Source: Muribaculaceae bacterium
GTDB lineage: Bacteria; Bacteroidota; Bacteroidia; Bacteroidales; Muribaculaceae
DNA length: 64,000 bases
Direction of reading: 5' to 3'
NCBI GenBank assembly: GCA_023663365.1
Contig: JAMPHP010000001.1
Coordinates: 890,740-954,739 of the forward strand
Position 1 is the stretch's first letter. Each line of letters begins with the position of its first letter. The notes beneath the pieces are model-generated. The model was not told where the DNA came from, made no database searches, and saw nothing but the letters and a program-made list of their open reading frames with translations. The position numbers and the translations under genes were made by a program. Positions 1 through 8,889 of this stretch are shown here, in pieces.

Positions 1-49
1 CATCTGACTGTTAATCAGAGGGTCGTTGGTTCGAGTCCATCTTGAAGCG
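1..49 (+). tRNA. tRNA-Asn (GTT), 5' part outside the window
   Basis: Only the 3' two thirds are present: part of the anticodon stem with anticodon GTT, the T arm (GGTTCGAGTCC) and the acceptor 3' strand TTGAAGC. The visible part is identical to the complete tRNA that follows 25 nt downstream, so this is the first of a tandem pair. No CCA is encoded. Confidence 0.9.
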
Positions 50-73
50 CAAATACAACAAAACAGAATTCTT

Positions 74-147
74 GCTTCAATAGCTCAGTCGGTTAGAGCA
101 TCTGACTGTTAATCAGAGGGTCGTTGGTTCGAGTCCATCTTGAAGCG
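74..147 (+). tRNA. tRNA-Asn (GTT)
   Basis: Complete cloverleaf. The acceptor strands GCTTCAA and TTGAAGC pair, the D arm is GCTC...GAGC, the anticodon loop CTGTTAA gives anticodon GTT (Asn), and the T loop carries GGTTCGAGTCC. The discriminator base is G and CCA is not encoded. It is the second of two tandem copies and is followed within 11 nt by a terminator hairpin, so it is probably the last gene of the tRNA operon. Confidence 0.95.
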
Positions 148-157
148 CAAGACTTTA

Positions 158-199
158 AAGCCGGAGAACTGCCGCAAGGCAAAGCATCCGGCTTTTTTT
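158..199 (+). terminator. Intrinsic terminator after the tRNA-Asn pair
   Basis: AAGCCGGA (158-165) pairs with TCCGGCTT (187-194) and is followed by a run of T. It lies directly downstream of the tRNA and points in the same direction. Confidence 0.85.
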
Positions 200-211
200 G
201 TGCCCTTGCGC

Positions 212-470
212 AAGGGATCTTTTCGCCGCGGGGGATCTCCGAATCCCCCGCAACACTACTGTGGGGTTTCTAACCCTGGAAAGGTGATGATGGCTCTTTC
301 GCCTTTCCTGTTTTTTTCGCCGCGGGGGATCTCCGAATCCCCCGCAACACTATTGTGGGGTTTCTAACCCAGGAAAGGTGAAGATGGCTCTTTCGCCTTT
401 CCTGGGTTTGGAAACCCCACTGAAGTGGAGTGGCGGATTCGGAAATCCGCCACGGCAACAAATCCGCCAC
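212..470. repeat. R1 palindromic mosaic repeat, locus A
   Basis: This gene-free stretch holds two tandem R1 units. Each has the palindrome GCGGGGGAT-N6-ATCCCCCGC followed by GTGGGGTTTC...AACCC and GGAAAGGTGA. The second unit is closed by the inverted complement (CGCCTTTCCTGGGTTTGG then AAACCCCAC), which makes a long inverted repeat. The sister palindrome GTGGCGGAT-N6-ATCCGCCAC ends the block. I see no gene between the tRNA terminator and rfbB. Confidence 0.8.
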
Positions 471-477
471 GGCGGCA

Positions 478-520
478 ATTTATAATTTATAACTTATAAT
501 TTATAATTTATAACTCATAA
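478..520. repeat. 7-bp tandem repeat (TTATAAT/TTATGAG class) overlapping the rfbB stop
   Basis: Six or more degenerate copies of a 7-bp unit (TTATAAT, TTATAAC, TCATAAC). Read on the minus strand, one unit (TTATGAG register) supplies the last leucine codon and the TGA stop of rfbB. The same unit recurs at other gene borders in this window. Confidence 0.75.
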
Positions 521-1570
521 CTCGAGCGCAGCCCGATGCTCCAGGTACCACTTCACGGTGCGCTCGAGCCCTTCCTCGAACTGCAGCGAGGGCTCCCATC
601 CGAGCTCATCGCGGAGCTTGCGCGAGTCGATGGCGTAGCGCAGGTCGTGCCCCTTGCGGTCGGTCACATAGCTTATCAAGCTGAGGCTGTGCCCCTCGGG
701 ATTGCCGAGCAGACGGTCGGTGACACGCACGAGCGCCTTCACTAGGTCGATATTCTTCCACTCATTGAAACCGCCGATGTTGTAAGTCTCGCCCGGCTTT
801 CCACGATGGAAAATCAGGTCGATGGCACGCGCATGGTCCTCGACATAGAGCCAGTCGCGCACGTTCTCGCCCTTGCCGTAGACCGGCAGCGGCAGCCCGC
901 GGCAGATATTACGGATGAAGAGCGGGATGAGTTTCTCGGGATATTGGTTGGGACCGTAGTTGTTGGAGCAATTGGTGATAAGCGTGGGCATACCGTAGGT
1001 GTCGTGGTAGGCGCGCACGAAGTGGTCGCTCGACGCCTTCGATGCCGAGTAGGGCGAGTGAGGGCGATAGGGCGTGCTCTCGGTGAAGAAGTCCTCGCCG
1101 TAGGCAGTGCTGCCGAAGGGCGAGGGCACACCCTCGGGGCGCGTGATCTCGAGGGCGCCATAGACCTCATCGGTCGAGATATGGTAGAAGAGCTTGCCCG
1201 CGTAGCCCTCGGGAAGCGCCTCCCAGCGCTCACGGGCTGCCTGCAGCAGCGCCAAGGTGCCCATGATATTTGTGTGCGCGAAAGCGAAAGGGTTCGTTAT
1301 AGAGCGGTCGACATGACTCTCGGCGGCAAGATGGATGATGCCGTCGATGGCGTGCTCGCGCACGATGGCGCGCATGGCCTCGAGATCGGTGATGTCGGCC
1401 TTGACGAAGGTATAGTTGGGGCAGTGCTCCACATCGCGCAGATTGTCGGGATTACCGGCGTAGGTGAGAGCGTCGACATTTACGATATTGTAGTGTGGAT
1501 ATTTATTCACCAGCAGGCGCACCACGTGGCTTCCGATGAAGCCTGCGCCGCCCGTAATCAAGATGTTCAT
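515..1570 (-). CDS. rfbB: dTDP-glucose 4,6-dehydratase
   Basis: Second enzyme of dTDP-L-rhamnose synthesis: it converts dTDP-glucose to dTDP-4-keto-6-deoxyglucose with a bound NAD. The protein has 351 residues, normal for RmlB. The N-terminal Rossmann motif TGGAGFIG is at residues 6-13, the STDEVYG substrate-binding stretch is present, and the SDR catalytic YSASK has Tyr174 and Lys178. It is the last gene of the operon rfbA-rfbC-rfbD-rfbB and overlaps rfbD by 4 nt, which implies translational coupling. The final codons lie inside a 7-bp tandem repeat, so the extreme C-terminus may vary between strains. The product acts in the cytoplasm and supplies rhamnose for cell-surface glycans. Confidence 0.96.
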   Translation of the reverse strand: MNILITGGAGFIGSHVVRLLVNKYPHYNIVNVDALTYAGNPDNLRDVEHCPNYTFVKADITDLEAMRAIVREHAIDGIIHLAAESHVDRSITNPFAFAHTNIMGTLALLQAARERWEALPEGYAGKLFYHISTDEVYGALEITRPEGVPSPFGSTAYGEDFFTESTPYRPHSPYSASKASSDHFVRAYHDTYGMPTLITNCSNNYGPNQYPEKLIPLFIRNICRGLPLPVYGKGENVRDWLYVEDHARAIDLIFHRGKPGETYNIGGFNEWKNIDLVKALVRVTDRLLGNPEGHSLSLISYVTDRKGHDLRYAIDSRKLRDELGWEPSLQFEEGLERTVKWYLEHRAALEL

Positions 1571-2451
1571 ATCTGTGCGGAGTTTTTATCGAGGATTGAA
1601 ATACAGCGCCTGAGCGAATCGGTCCAATAAGGAATTTCGATGCCGAAAGTGCTCTTCACAAGGCTCTTGTCGAGCACCGAATAGGCCGGGCGCACGGCCT
1701 TTGTGGGAAAATCGCAGCTGCGGCAGGGCGATATCACACAGCCGCCGTGCCCTGCCATGGCGGCGATGACGCGGGCGAAGTCGAACCACGAGCACACGCC
1801 CTCGCCCGAGTAGTGGTAGATGCCCGTGCTGCCGAGCTGCCGCCGGGCTATGATAGCGGCGATGGCATCGGCGAGGTCGCGGGCATAAGTAGGCGTGCCC
1901 ACCTGGTCGAAGACCACCTTGAGCGCCGGACGCGAGGCCGTGAGGGCGAGCATGGTGCGCAGGAAGTTCTTGCCGTACTCGCTGTAGAGCCACGCCGTGC
2001 GGATGATGATGGCCTTGGCACCCGAAGCCGCCACGGCCTGCTCGCCAAGCAGCTTGGTGCGGCCGTAGACGCTCACCGGCTCCGTGGCATCGGCTTCGGT
2101 GAGCGGCACATTGCCGGCACCGGCACCGAACACATAGTCGGTGGATATATGGATAAGCGTGGCACCGCGCGCGACGGCAGCTCGCGCCAGATTGGCTGCG
2201 GCTCCGACATTCACGGCGTATGCCGCCTCGGGCTCGTCCTCGGCGAGGTCGACGGCGGTATAGGCGGCGCAGTTCACAATCACGTCGGCATCGACATCCT
2301 CCACCATGGCATCGACGGCACCGGCATCGCACACATCGAGGGCGGCGCGGTCGGCAAAGAAATAGCGGTCGGCGGCAGTGGGAGCCGCCGCCACACTGTC
2401 GCGCAGGCAGCGTCCGAGCTGCCCCGAGGCACCTGTCACGAGCACATTCAT
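1567..2451 (-). CDS. rfbD: dTDP-4-dehydrorhamnose reductase
   Basis: Last step of dTDP-L-rhamnose synthesis: NAD(P)H-dependent reduction of dTDP-4-keto-rhamnose. The 294-residue protein begins with the nucleotide-binding motif VTGASGQLGR and carries the short-chain dehydrogenase catalytic motif YGRTK after a conserved STDYVF stretch, as in RmlD. Length is normal. It overlaps rfbC upstream and rfbB downstream by 4 nt each, so the four genes form one tightly coupled unit. Confidence 0.95.
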   Translation of the reverse strand: MNVLVTGASGQLGRCLRDSVAAAPTAADRYFFADRAALDVCDAGAVDAMVEDVDADVIVNCAAYTAVDLAEDEPEAAYAVNVGAAANLARAAVARGATLIHISTDYVFGAGAGNVPLTEADATEPVSVYGRTKLLGEQAVAASGAKAIIIRTAWLYSEYGKNFLRTMLALTASRPALKVVFDQVGTPTYARDLADAIAAIIARRQLGSTGIYHYSGEGVCSWFDFARVIAAMAGHGGCVISPCRSCDFPTKAVRPAYSVLDKSLVKSTFGIEIPYWTDSLRRCISILDKNSAQI

Positions 2452-3014
2452 GGCTTTGGGTCAAAGTCAAAGGGCGAGTCGAAATTGCGCAGCAGCGGAT
2501 GCCGGCGGTCCTTGTCGCTGAGGATGGCACTGTCGAGGGCTATGCCCCAGTCGATGCCGAGCGAGGGGTCGAAAATCGAGATACCACCCTCCGAAGCGGG
2601 GTGGTAGTAGTTGTCGCAGCGGTACTGTACCACTGCCTCGTCGCTCAGCACCGAGAAGCCGTGCGCGAAGCCGTGAGGCACGAAGAGCTGCAGCTTGTTG
2701 GTGTCGGTGAGCTCCACGGCGAAGTGGCGCCCGTAGGTAGGCGAGCCCTTGCGCAGGTCCACCACCACATCGAGCACACGCCCTGCCACACAGCGCACGA
2801 GCTTGGCCTGTGTGAAGGGCGGTCGCTGGAAGTGCAGACCGCGCACCACGCCGCGGCATGAGCGACTCTGATTGTCCTGCACGAAGTCGACGGGCCCTAT
2901 CAGCTCATCGAACTCGCGGCGCGAATAGCTCTCGAAGAAGTAGCCGCGCCCGTCGTCGTGCACTCGCGGGCGCAGGAGCACCACGCCCTCTATGTCGGTT
3001 TTAATCAATTCCAT
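2448..3014 (-). CDS. rfbC: dTDP-4-dehydrorhamnose 3,5-epimerase
   Basis: Cofactor-independent cupin epimerase of the rhamnose pathway, 188 residues, typical of RmlC. The conserved RGLHFQ stretch contains the catalytic histidine, and [10 protein letters not shown] and [10 protein letters not shown] follow in the usual order, including the active-site tyrosine region. It overlaps the end of rfbA by 10 nt and the start of rfbD by 4 nt. The order A-C-D-B is common in Bacteroidetes rhamnose operons (family knowledge). Confidence 0.95.
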   Translation of the reverse strand: MELIKTDIEGVVLLRPRVHDDGRGYFFESYSRREFDELIGPVDFVQDNQSRSCRGVVRGLHFQRPPFTQAKLVRCVAGRVLDVVVDLRKGSPTYGRHFAVELTDTNKLQLFVPHGFAHGFSVLSDEAVVQYRCDNYYHPASEGGISIFDPSLGIDWGIALDSAILSDKDRRHPLLRNFDSPFDFDPKP

Positions 3015-3892
3015 ATCTTTTCCTCATCGGCAATCTTCATTAGGTAGCGCCCGTACTGGTTGGCGAGCATAGGCCGCGCAAGCTCGCGGAGCCGGTCGGC
3101 ATCGATCCATCCCTTGCGGTAGGCTATCTCCTCGAGGCAGGCTATCTTAAGGCCCTGGCGCTTCTCAAGCACCTCTACGTAGATCGATGCCTCGGCCAGA
3201 GAGTCGTGCGTGCCGGTGTCGAGCCACGCAAAGCCTCGCGGGAGGGTCTGCACGCTGAGCTCTCCGGCGGTGAGAAACTCCTGATTTACCGATGTAATCT
3301 CAAGCTCGCCACGGGCCGAGGGGCGGATAGCGGCCGCCACATCCACCACGCGGTTGGGATAGAAGTATATGCCGGTCACGGCGTAGTTGGAGCGCGGATG
3401 CGCGGGCTTCTCCTCTATGGATATGCAGCGCCCCTCGGCATCGAACTCGGCCACACCATAGCGCTCGGGGTCGTCGACACGGTAGCCGAATACCGTAGCT
3501 CGCCCTGCCTCGGCATCGCTCACGGCACGCGCGAGCATCTGCTCGAAGCCCGCGCCGTAGAAGATATTGTCGCCCAGCACAAGGCACACGGCATCGTCGC
3601 CGATAAAGTCGCGCCCGATGATGAATGCCTGCGCAAGGCCGTCGGGCGACGGCTGCTCGGCATAGTGCAGGCGCAGCCCGCACTCGCTGCCGTCGCCGAG
3701 GAGCCGGCGGAAAGCGGGCAGGTCGGCGGGAGTAGAAATCAGAAGTATGTCGCGTATGCCCGCCATCATAAGCGTCGACAGCGGGTAGTACACCATGGGC
3801 TTGTCGTAGATGGGCAGCAACTGCTTGCTCACCCCCTTGGTGATGGGATAAAGGCGGCTTCCGCTGCCGCCGGCCAATACTATGCCTTTCAT
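3005..3892 (-). CDS. rfbA: Glucose-1-phosphate thymidylyltransferase
   Basis: First enzyme of the dTDP-rhamnose pathway, making dTDP-glucose from glucose-1-phosphate and dTTP. The signature [18 protein letters not shown] is at the N-terminus, followed by [11 protein letters not shown] and the metal-binding region [10 protein letters not shown] chose the ATG at 3892 (MKGIVLAGG). An in-frame GTG exists at 3916, but a -7 promoter element ends at 3918, so transcription would start downstream of that GTG. The resulting protein of 295 residues fits the family. This is the first gene of the rfbACDB operon. Confidence 0.95.
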   Translation of the reverse strand: MKGIVLAGGSGSRLYPITKGVSKQLLPIYDKPMVYYPLSTLMMAGIRDILLISTPADLPAFRRLLGDGSECGLRLHYAEQPSPDGLAQAFIIGRDFIGDDAVCLVLGDNIFYGAGFEQMLARAVSDAEAGRATVFGYRVDDPERYGVAEFDAEGRCISIEEKPAHPRSNYAVTGIYFYPNRVVDVAAAIRPSARGELEITSVNQEFLTAGELSVQTLPRGFAWLDTGTHDSLAEASIYVEVLEKRQGLKIACLEEIAYRKGWIDADRLRELARPMLANQYGRYLMKIADEEKIWN

Positions 3893-3917
3893 GCGCGTGG
3901 TTGATTGAACATTCACA

Positions 3918-3951
3918 CAAAGTTACACATTATTCCTGAATAATTGTCAAA
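3918..3951 (-). promoter_or_regulatory. Promoter of rfbACDB
   Basis: On the minus strand a -33 TTTG (3948-3951) is followed after 22 nt by the -7 element TAACTTTG (3918-3925), the Bacteroidetes sigma-ABfr consensus. Spacing is slightly long. The predicted start point, near 3911, rules out the upstream GTG as start codon. Confidence 0.6.
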
Positions 3952-3974
3952 GCGGCTCTACTCTTCGCAAATTA

Positions 3975-4006
3975 TTTGTGCCAATGGATTTTTTCGCTTA
4001 ACTTTG
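3975..4006 (+). promoter_or_regulatory. Promoter of the S41 peptidase gene
   Basis: TTTG at 3975-3978, 20-nt spacer, TAACTTTG at 3999-4006. This is a full match to the Bacteroidetes -33/-7 consensus. It is divergent from the rfbA promoter. Confidence 0.75.
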
Positions 4007-4053
4007 TTATAATATAAACATCCCGACACGTTTCCACCCCGACACCATACTCA

Positions 4054-5730
4054 ATGAAGCGATTTTTCACCATACTCCTCGTGCTGGCAGCCATCGCCGG
4101 CGCAATAGGCGCCAAAAGCGCCGACGAAGCACGCAAAGACAGATTCGCACGTAAGCTGCACACCTTCAACGCTATCGTCAAAGAGCTCCACACCAACTAC
4201 GTCGACACCCTCGATGCCACCGCCATCATGGATAAGACCATCGACGCGCTCCTCTACCAGATCGACCCATACACCGAGTACTACCCCGCCGACAACCAGG
4301 ACGAAATTCTCTCGATCTCGCAGGGCAAATACGCCGGCATCGGCTCGATAATAAGCAAGCGTGGCGACACCACATACATCAACGAGCCTTCGTGGGACTC
4401 CCCCGCACGCAAGGGCGGCCTCCGCGCAGGCGACGCAATCCTCGCCATCGACGGCGTGGACATGGTGGGCGCGAAGGTCGATGTCGGCGATGTGAGCAAG
4501 CGCCTCCGCGGCCAGGCCGGCACCGAAGTGCGCGTCGACGTGCGCCGTCCCTACTCTCCCGACTCCGTGATGAGCTTCACCATCACTCGTGCCGAGATCA
4601 AGGTAGACCCACTCCCCTACTACGAGCTCGGCGACGACGGCATCGGCTACATCCGGCTCACCACCTTCAACGAAAGCAGCTCACGCAAAGTGCGCGAGGC
4701 GCTTCAGGACATCCTCGCACGCCCCGGCGTGAAAGGCATAGTGATAGACCTCCGCTCAAACGGCGGCGGCCTCCTCGAGAGCGCCGTGCAGATCGCATCC
4801 AACTTCGTGCCCAAAGGCACCGAGATTCTGCGCACCCGTGGCCGCGACGCACGCGACGAGCGCATATACAAGACCGTCGGGCAGCCTCTCGACACCAAGG
4901 TGCCCCTGGCGATACTCATCGACGGCGGCACAGCTTCGGCTTCGGAAATACTCTCCGGCTCGATGCAGGACCTCGACCGCGCCGTGGTCGTGGGCGAGCG
5001 CTCCTACGGCAAGGGCCTCGTGCAGACTACCCGCCCCCTGCCCTACGACGACATCCTCAAGATCACCACCGGTCGCTACTACATCCCCTCCGGCCGCCTC
5101 ATCCAAGTGCTCGACTACTCGCACCGCAACCCCGACGGCTCGCCCGCACGCGTCCCCGACAGTCTTACTCATGAGTTCAGCACCCGCGCTGGCCGCATCG
5201 TGCGCGACGGCGGCGGCATCACACCCGACGTCACCATCAAGCAGCCCGAGCTGAACCGACTCATCTACAATATCGTGGCCGACAACTGGGCCTACAACTA
5301 CGCCACACGCCACGTGGCCCTCAAGCCAGAGCCCGGCCCCTCCGACAGCTTCGTGGTCGGCGACAGCATCTTCGCCGAGTTCAAGGCATTTATCGACCCC
5401 GACAAGTTCAAGTACGACCGCCAGTGCGAGACAGGCCTCAAGTACCTCCGCGAAGCAGCCGAGGCCGAAGGGTATATGACCGACTCGGTAGCAGCACAGT
5501 TTGAAATCCTCGGAGCAATGCTGCGCCACGACCTCTCGCACGACCTCGACATCAACCGCGACGAAATAGTCCGCATCCTCGACGACGAACTCGCTTCCCG
5601 CTACTACTCCGACGCCGACCGCGTGCGCCGCTCCATCCGCGACGACTCAACCCTCACCGAAGCCCGCAAAATCCTCCTCGACCCCGACCGCTACTCCACC
5701 CTCCTATCCCCCGCCAAAGCAGGTAAGTAG
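4054..5730 (+). CDS. S41 family carboxy-terminal processing peptidase (CtpA-like)
   Basis: Periplasmic serine protease of the tail-specific/CtpA family, 558 residues. A hydrophobic N-terminal signal (residues about 1-22) is followed by an alpha-helical pro-region, a PDZ domain around residues 85-165 (GKYAGIGSII, GLRAGDAILAIDG) and the S41 core. The catalytic serine is Ser297 in GGTASASE and the lysine is Lys320 in SYGKGLVQ; both are intact. A C-terminal helical extension of about 150 residues follows, as in Bacteroidetes homologues. It is monocistronic, reads from its own promoter, and is followed by 640 bp of repeats. Confidence 0.93.
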   Translation: MKRFFTILLVLAAIAGAIGAKSADEARKDRFARKLHTFNAIVKELHTNYVDTLDATAIMDKTIDALLYQIDPYTEYYPADNQDEILSISQGKYAGIGSIISKRGDTTYINEPSWDSPARKGGLRAGDAILAIDGVDMVGAKVDVGDVSKRLRGQAGTEVRVDVRRPYSPDSVMSFTITRAEIKVDPLPYYELGDDGIGYIRLTTFNESSSRKVREALQDILARPGVKGIVIDLRSNGGGLLESAVQIASNFVPKGTEILRTRGRDARDERIYKTVGQPLDTKVPLAILIDGGTASASEILSGSMQDLDRAVVVGERSYGKGLVQTTRPLPYDDILKITTGRYYIPSGRLIQVLDYSHRNPDGSPARVPDSLTHEFSTRAGRIVRDGGGITPDVTIKQPELNRLIYNIVADNWAYNYATRHVALKPEPGPSDSFVVGDSIFAEFKAFIDPDKFKYDRQCETGLKYLREAAEAEGYMTDSVAAQFEILGAMLRHDLSHDLDINRDEIVRILDDELASRYYSDADRVRRSIRDDSTLTEARKILLDPDRYSTLLSPAKAGK

Positions 5731-5741
5731 CCCTACGCCGT

Positions 5742-6235
5742 GGGGGATTTCTTGCTGCGCAAGCGCCAAAGGCGATGACATTTCCCGCCGCGGGGGATCT
5801 CCCTATCCCCCGCAACCCTACAGTGGGGTCTCTTGCTGCGCAAGCGCCAAGGCGATTACCAAACCCGGGAAAGTCAGAAGCGGTGACCAACCCCGGGAAT
5901 AGTTCCTTCCCGCCGCGGGGAGGGGCTTCCTCGCCGCGGGGGATTTCCCTATCCCCCGCAACCCTACAGTGGGGTTTCCAAACCCAGGAAAGTCAGAAGC
6001 GGTAACCAAACCCGGGAATAGTTCCTTCCCGCCGCGGGGAGGGGCTTCCTCGCCGCGGGGGATTTCCCTATCCCCCGCAACCCTATAGTGGGGTTTCCCA
6101 AACCCAGGAAAGTCAAAAGCGGTGACCAAACCCGGGAATAGTTCCTTCACCTTTCCTGGGTTCGGAGACCCCACTACAGGTGGTGGCGGATAATGAAATC
6201 CGCCACGGCGCTACATTCCGCCACGGCGAGGGGGG
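5742..6235. repeat. R1 palindromic mosaic repeat, locus B, with a 119-nt tandem duplication
   Basis: Gene-free block of R1 modules: GCGGGGGAT-N6-ATCCCCCGC palindromes, the GTGGGGTTTCCAAACCCAGG module, and the TTGCTGCGCAAGCGCCAAAG module. A segment beginning near AATAGTTCCTTCCCGCC at about 5899 recurs almost unchanged 119 nt later (about 6018). The block ends with the sister palindrome GTGGCGGAT-N6-ATCCGCCAC near 6184-6207. The reading frames that run through it exist only because the repeats lack stops. Confidence 0.8.
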
Positions 6236-6244
6236 GGCACCCCC

Positions 6245-6278
6245 ACTCAAAACTCATAACTCAAAACTCATAACTCAG
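6245..6278. repeat. 7-bp tandem repeat
   Basis: Alternating ACTCAAA and ACTCATA heptamers between R1 locus B and the terminator of the secreted-protein gene. Confidence 0.7.
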
Positions 6279-6317
6279 AAAAAATATCCCCGGGATAGCT
6301 TCACAGCTCTCCCGGGG
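6278..6317 (-). terminator. Intrinsic terminator of the Ig-like secreted protein gene
   Basis: CCCCGGGA (6288-6295) pairs with TCCCGGGG (6310-6317). On the minus strand the hairpin is followed by ATATTTTTTC, a good U-tract, 55 nt past the stop codon at 6373. Confidence 0.85.
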
Positions 6318-6372
6318 CGTTTGTTCTAAGTTCTCTATTATCGACCTGAGGTCGATGCCTTTGATGCTTCGC

Positions 6373-8889
6373 TTAGCGGAGCATTATTTTTTCGGCCTTG
6401 CCGCCTGCTACGCGGATATAGAGGCCTGCTTCGGGGTGAGCTATGCGCTCGCCCTGGAGGTTGAAGTAGATTGCATCAGCAGCGCCCTCGACGGTCACAT
6501 TCTCGATGCCGGTGTGGATGCCGCCGAAAGTGATGTCGTTGACAGCGGAGCGACGGCCCGTAGCAACATCCTCGGTGTAGTAGGTGAAAGTACCGGGAGC
6601 GTCGACACGCACGGGGGCGGTGTAGACGGTGAAGCCCTCTTTGGGTGCACGCATCATGCCGGGAGCGGCTTCGGGAGTCTCCTCCTGGTCGCGGAGAGTG
6701 AAGCTGTGGTGCACTTCTATGCCCTCGTCGATGTTCTCAAACGATACATACACATCGTCGAGATACTGCAGCTCGTACTGATTGCCGGTGACAGTCTGGC
6801 CATTGGCAGTGATCGAATGAAGAGCTGCGGGCTCGTCGAGAGGAAGATAAGACAGAGGAACAACAGAACGTACACCATTCTGAATATAAACCGCAGCTAT
6901 CACATTAAATTCTCCTGCAACGTCCGTGCTTGCGAGGCGTACCTTATTATTGAAGGTTACGACTGTACCGTTTTGCACACCGGTAAATGTGCCATCAGTT
7001 GAAGGCGTAGCCGCTGTAAACTCGACATTGACAAGCTCAATCACCTTATTTACATCGGCATCTGTTGCAACAGAATAGTTCATCACTGCCGGAACAAAAT
7101 CACCTTTATTGGTGGCAGCGGTCATGCCTTTCGGTTCTACGATTTCATAAAGCCCATTGTAGTTCGACATCTTGCCTGTCCAGCCTGCAGGAATTATATC
7201 ATTGTCATTATAATTTTGCGAACCGGCTTTGTTTATGAAAATAAGAACATTAGATTCATTGTCTGTCACATAAATATAGCGGTTTTTATCGCTGTTATAT
7301 GAGCGTATCGCAGTCACAGTCAGCTCGCAAGCCATCTTGAACTCTACAGAAGTCTCAGCCAGGCCACGCTCGATAAATTTGGCGAGGGTATTGGCCGAAG
7401 CATTCACGGTGAGAGTGTACTCTGCCTTTGCGGGCTTGATTGCATCGTTGCCTTTAAATTCAGCGGTAATGGTAGTCTCCCCGTGGTTCTTGACCGTCAC
7501 AGTGCCATCCTCGGCTACTTCGGCAACGGAGGGCTCGGAGGACTTGAATGTAAGCTGAAGATTACCCTCGTTTACTACTGCAAAGTCGGTGACCTCATCG
7601 TCCTGGTCGATAGTCTTGCTTGCAGCAGGATAGGAGAGCGCTGCCACTTCGCGATCGTCATTCACGGTGAGGGTGTACGCTGCTTTGCCTGCCTTGAATG
7701 TATCATTGCCGACAAAAGCGGCAGTGATAATAGTGGTGCCAAGGCCTTTCACATCCACTGCGCCATCTGCGGCAACCTTAGCCACATTTTCATCCGACGA
7801 AGTGTAGACTACAGTGAGATTGTTGGGGTTGATCAGCTTAGGAGCTTCGAAGCCGGCAACTTTGCCACCCTCATAGCTTGCCTGAGCAAAGCTGAGGCCC
7901 GCGGGAGTGCGACCATCATCCTGCACGTAGAGCTGAATATCGGCCTGGGTGCCGGCGTAACATGCAAAACGTTTGGCAGAGAAATTATACTGAAGATATG
8001 AGGTAGAGATGAAGTTGATTTTTGCATCTCCCGAACTTGCGATACTAACTGTAGCAGCTGTAGCTTCGTCGTGTGTATTGAGTTTCTTATCAGTAGCATT
8101 ATACAAATATCCTTCTGTGACGTTATTTACGTAGAAGGTGTATTTATCGCCAACCTTATTGATTGTAACGAGAGCGATTTTCTCTGACGGATTCTCGATT
8201 TGACCGTCAACAATCGAAACAGACTCTTGCATTCTATAGCCGTCGGCTTGATCGGCCATTGCGACACCCTTCTCTGTGCATACAATCAGTGCTTCAGCAC
8301 CATCGGTGAGGTCATTGATGTCGGTCAGAAGTACGTAGGGCTTCGGATTGGGGTCGACTACGGTAAGTGTGTATTCTGCCTTACCGGCCTTAAATTCTTC
8401 GTCGCCGTCAAACGATGCAGTGATTGTAGTAGTACCTTTGCCAACAATGGTAACAGCACCTGTTGTAGAATCTACGGTGGCAACGCGAGTCTTTGAGGAA
8501 GTATAGGTCACAGTCACATTGTGTTCATTTGTGAGCACAGGTGCGGTGAATTCCTCGCCGAGATTGACATTATACCTTGCTTCGGGGAAAGAAAGGTCGG
8601 GATTGGGGAGGTCAGTGTATACAACCGTTATTTTTGATATAAATGCGCGTTTACTTGTCGTTCCTATTGTAATAGACTCTAATACATCTGCGCTTTGAGA
8701 CAAATCAATGGTAGTCTCAGCTTCAGTCGTCGTTGGAGTTATATCGTACGAATTTCCGAGTATCGTAACACTCAACTTGCTCACATCAGAGCTGTATGTC
8801 ATTGATGTGATTTTTACAGCCGTCGGAACCTTTTTATAGTCCTCGTTGAAATTTAAAGTTATTGAGCCGGTTTTCGAGCTAGTTCCCAA
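6373..8889 (-). CDS. Secreted protein with bacterial Ig-like (Big_2) repeats and C-terminal sorting-like tail; main fragment of a frameshifted gene
   Basis: This 838-codon frame lacks its own signal peptide; that is encoded in another frame just upstream (8859-9110). Reading in, it shows a beta-rich domain starting GLRLGTSSKTGSI, then three Big_2-like repeats, each ending in a segment like TTTITASFDG..FKAGKAEYTLTV. An OB-fold-like stretch resembling DUF5689 proteins comes next (weak resemblance), and then the tail IYFNLQGERIAHPEAGLYIR, which is shared with other secreted proteins in this window. This frame is open back to a TAA at 8977-8979, so the frame change must lie between about 8860 and 8976. 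The listed start is therefore only the first in-frame ATG/TTG-type codon, not a real start. It is probably a surface or secreted protein; function unknown. Confidence 0.7.
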   Translation of the reverse strand: MGTSSKTGSITLNFNEDYKKVPTAVKITSMTYSSDVSKLSVTILGNSYDITPTTTEAETTIDLSQSADVLESITIGTTSKRAFISKITVVYTDLPNPDLSFPEARYNVNLGEEFTAPVLTNEHNVTVTYTSSKTRVATVDSTTGAVTIVGKGTTTITASFDGDEEFKAGKAEYTLTVVDPNPKPYVLLTDINDLTDGAEALIVCTEKGVAMADQADGYRMQESVSIVDGQIENPSEKIALVTINKVGDKYTFYVNNVTEGYLYNATDKKLNTHDEATAATVSIASSGDAKINFISTSYLQYNFSAKRFACYAGTQADIQLYVQDDGRTPAGLSFAQASYEGGKVAGFEAPKLINPNNLTVVYTSSDENVAKVAADGAVDVKGLGTTIITAAFVGNDTFKAGKAAYTLTVNDDREVAALSYPAASKTIDQDDEVTDFAVVNEGNLQLTFKSSEPSVAEVAEDGTVTVKNHGETTITAEFKGNDAIKPAKAEYTLTVNASANTLAKFIERGLAETSVEFKMACELTVTAIRSYNSDKNRYIYVTDNESNVLIFINKAGSQNYNDNDIIPAGWTGKMSNYNGLYEIVEPKGMTAATNKGDFVPAVMNYSVATDADVNKVIELVNVEFTAATPSTDGTFTGVQNGTVVTFNNKVRLASTDVAGEFNVIAAVYIQNGVRSVVPLSYLPLDEPAALHSITANGQTVTGNQYELQYLDDVYVSFENIDEGIEVHHSFTLRDQEETPEAAPGMMRAPKEGFTVYTAPVRVDAPGTFTYYTEDVATGRRSAVNDITFGGIHTGIENVTVEGAADAIYFNLQGERIAHPEAGLYIRVAGGKAEKIMLR

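Noticed and set aside
212..470. CRISPR array
   Set aside because: The R1 repeats are palindromic but have no constant repeat length, no unique spacers of equal size, and no cas genes nearby.
806..1630. Long plus-strand frame opposite rfbB, and similar long antisense frames opposite infB, nusA, nadB and others
   Set aside because: High-GC coding DNA creates open antisense frames. The opposite strand carries clear conserved enzymes with overlaps typical of operons.
3893..3916. Longer rfbA starting with GTG at 3916
   Set aside because: The -7 element at 3918-3925 places the transcript start downstream of this GTG; the ATG at 3892 matches the family N-terminus.
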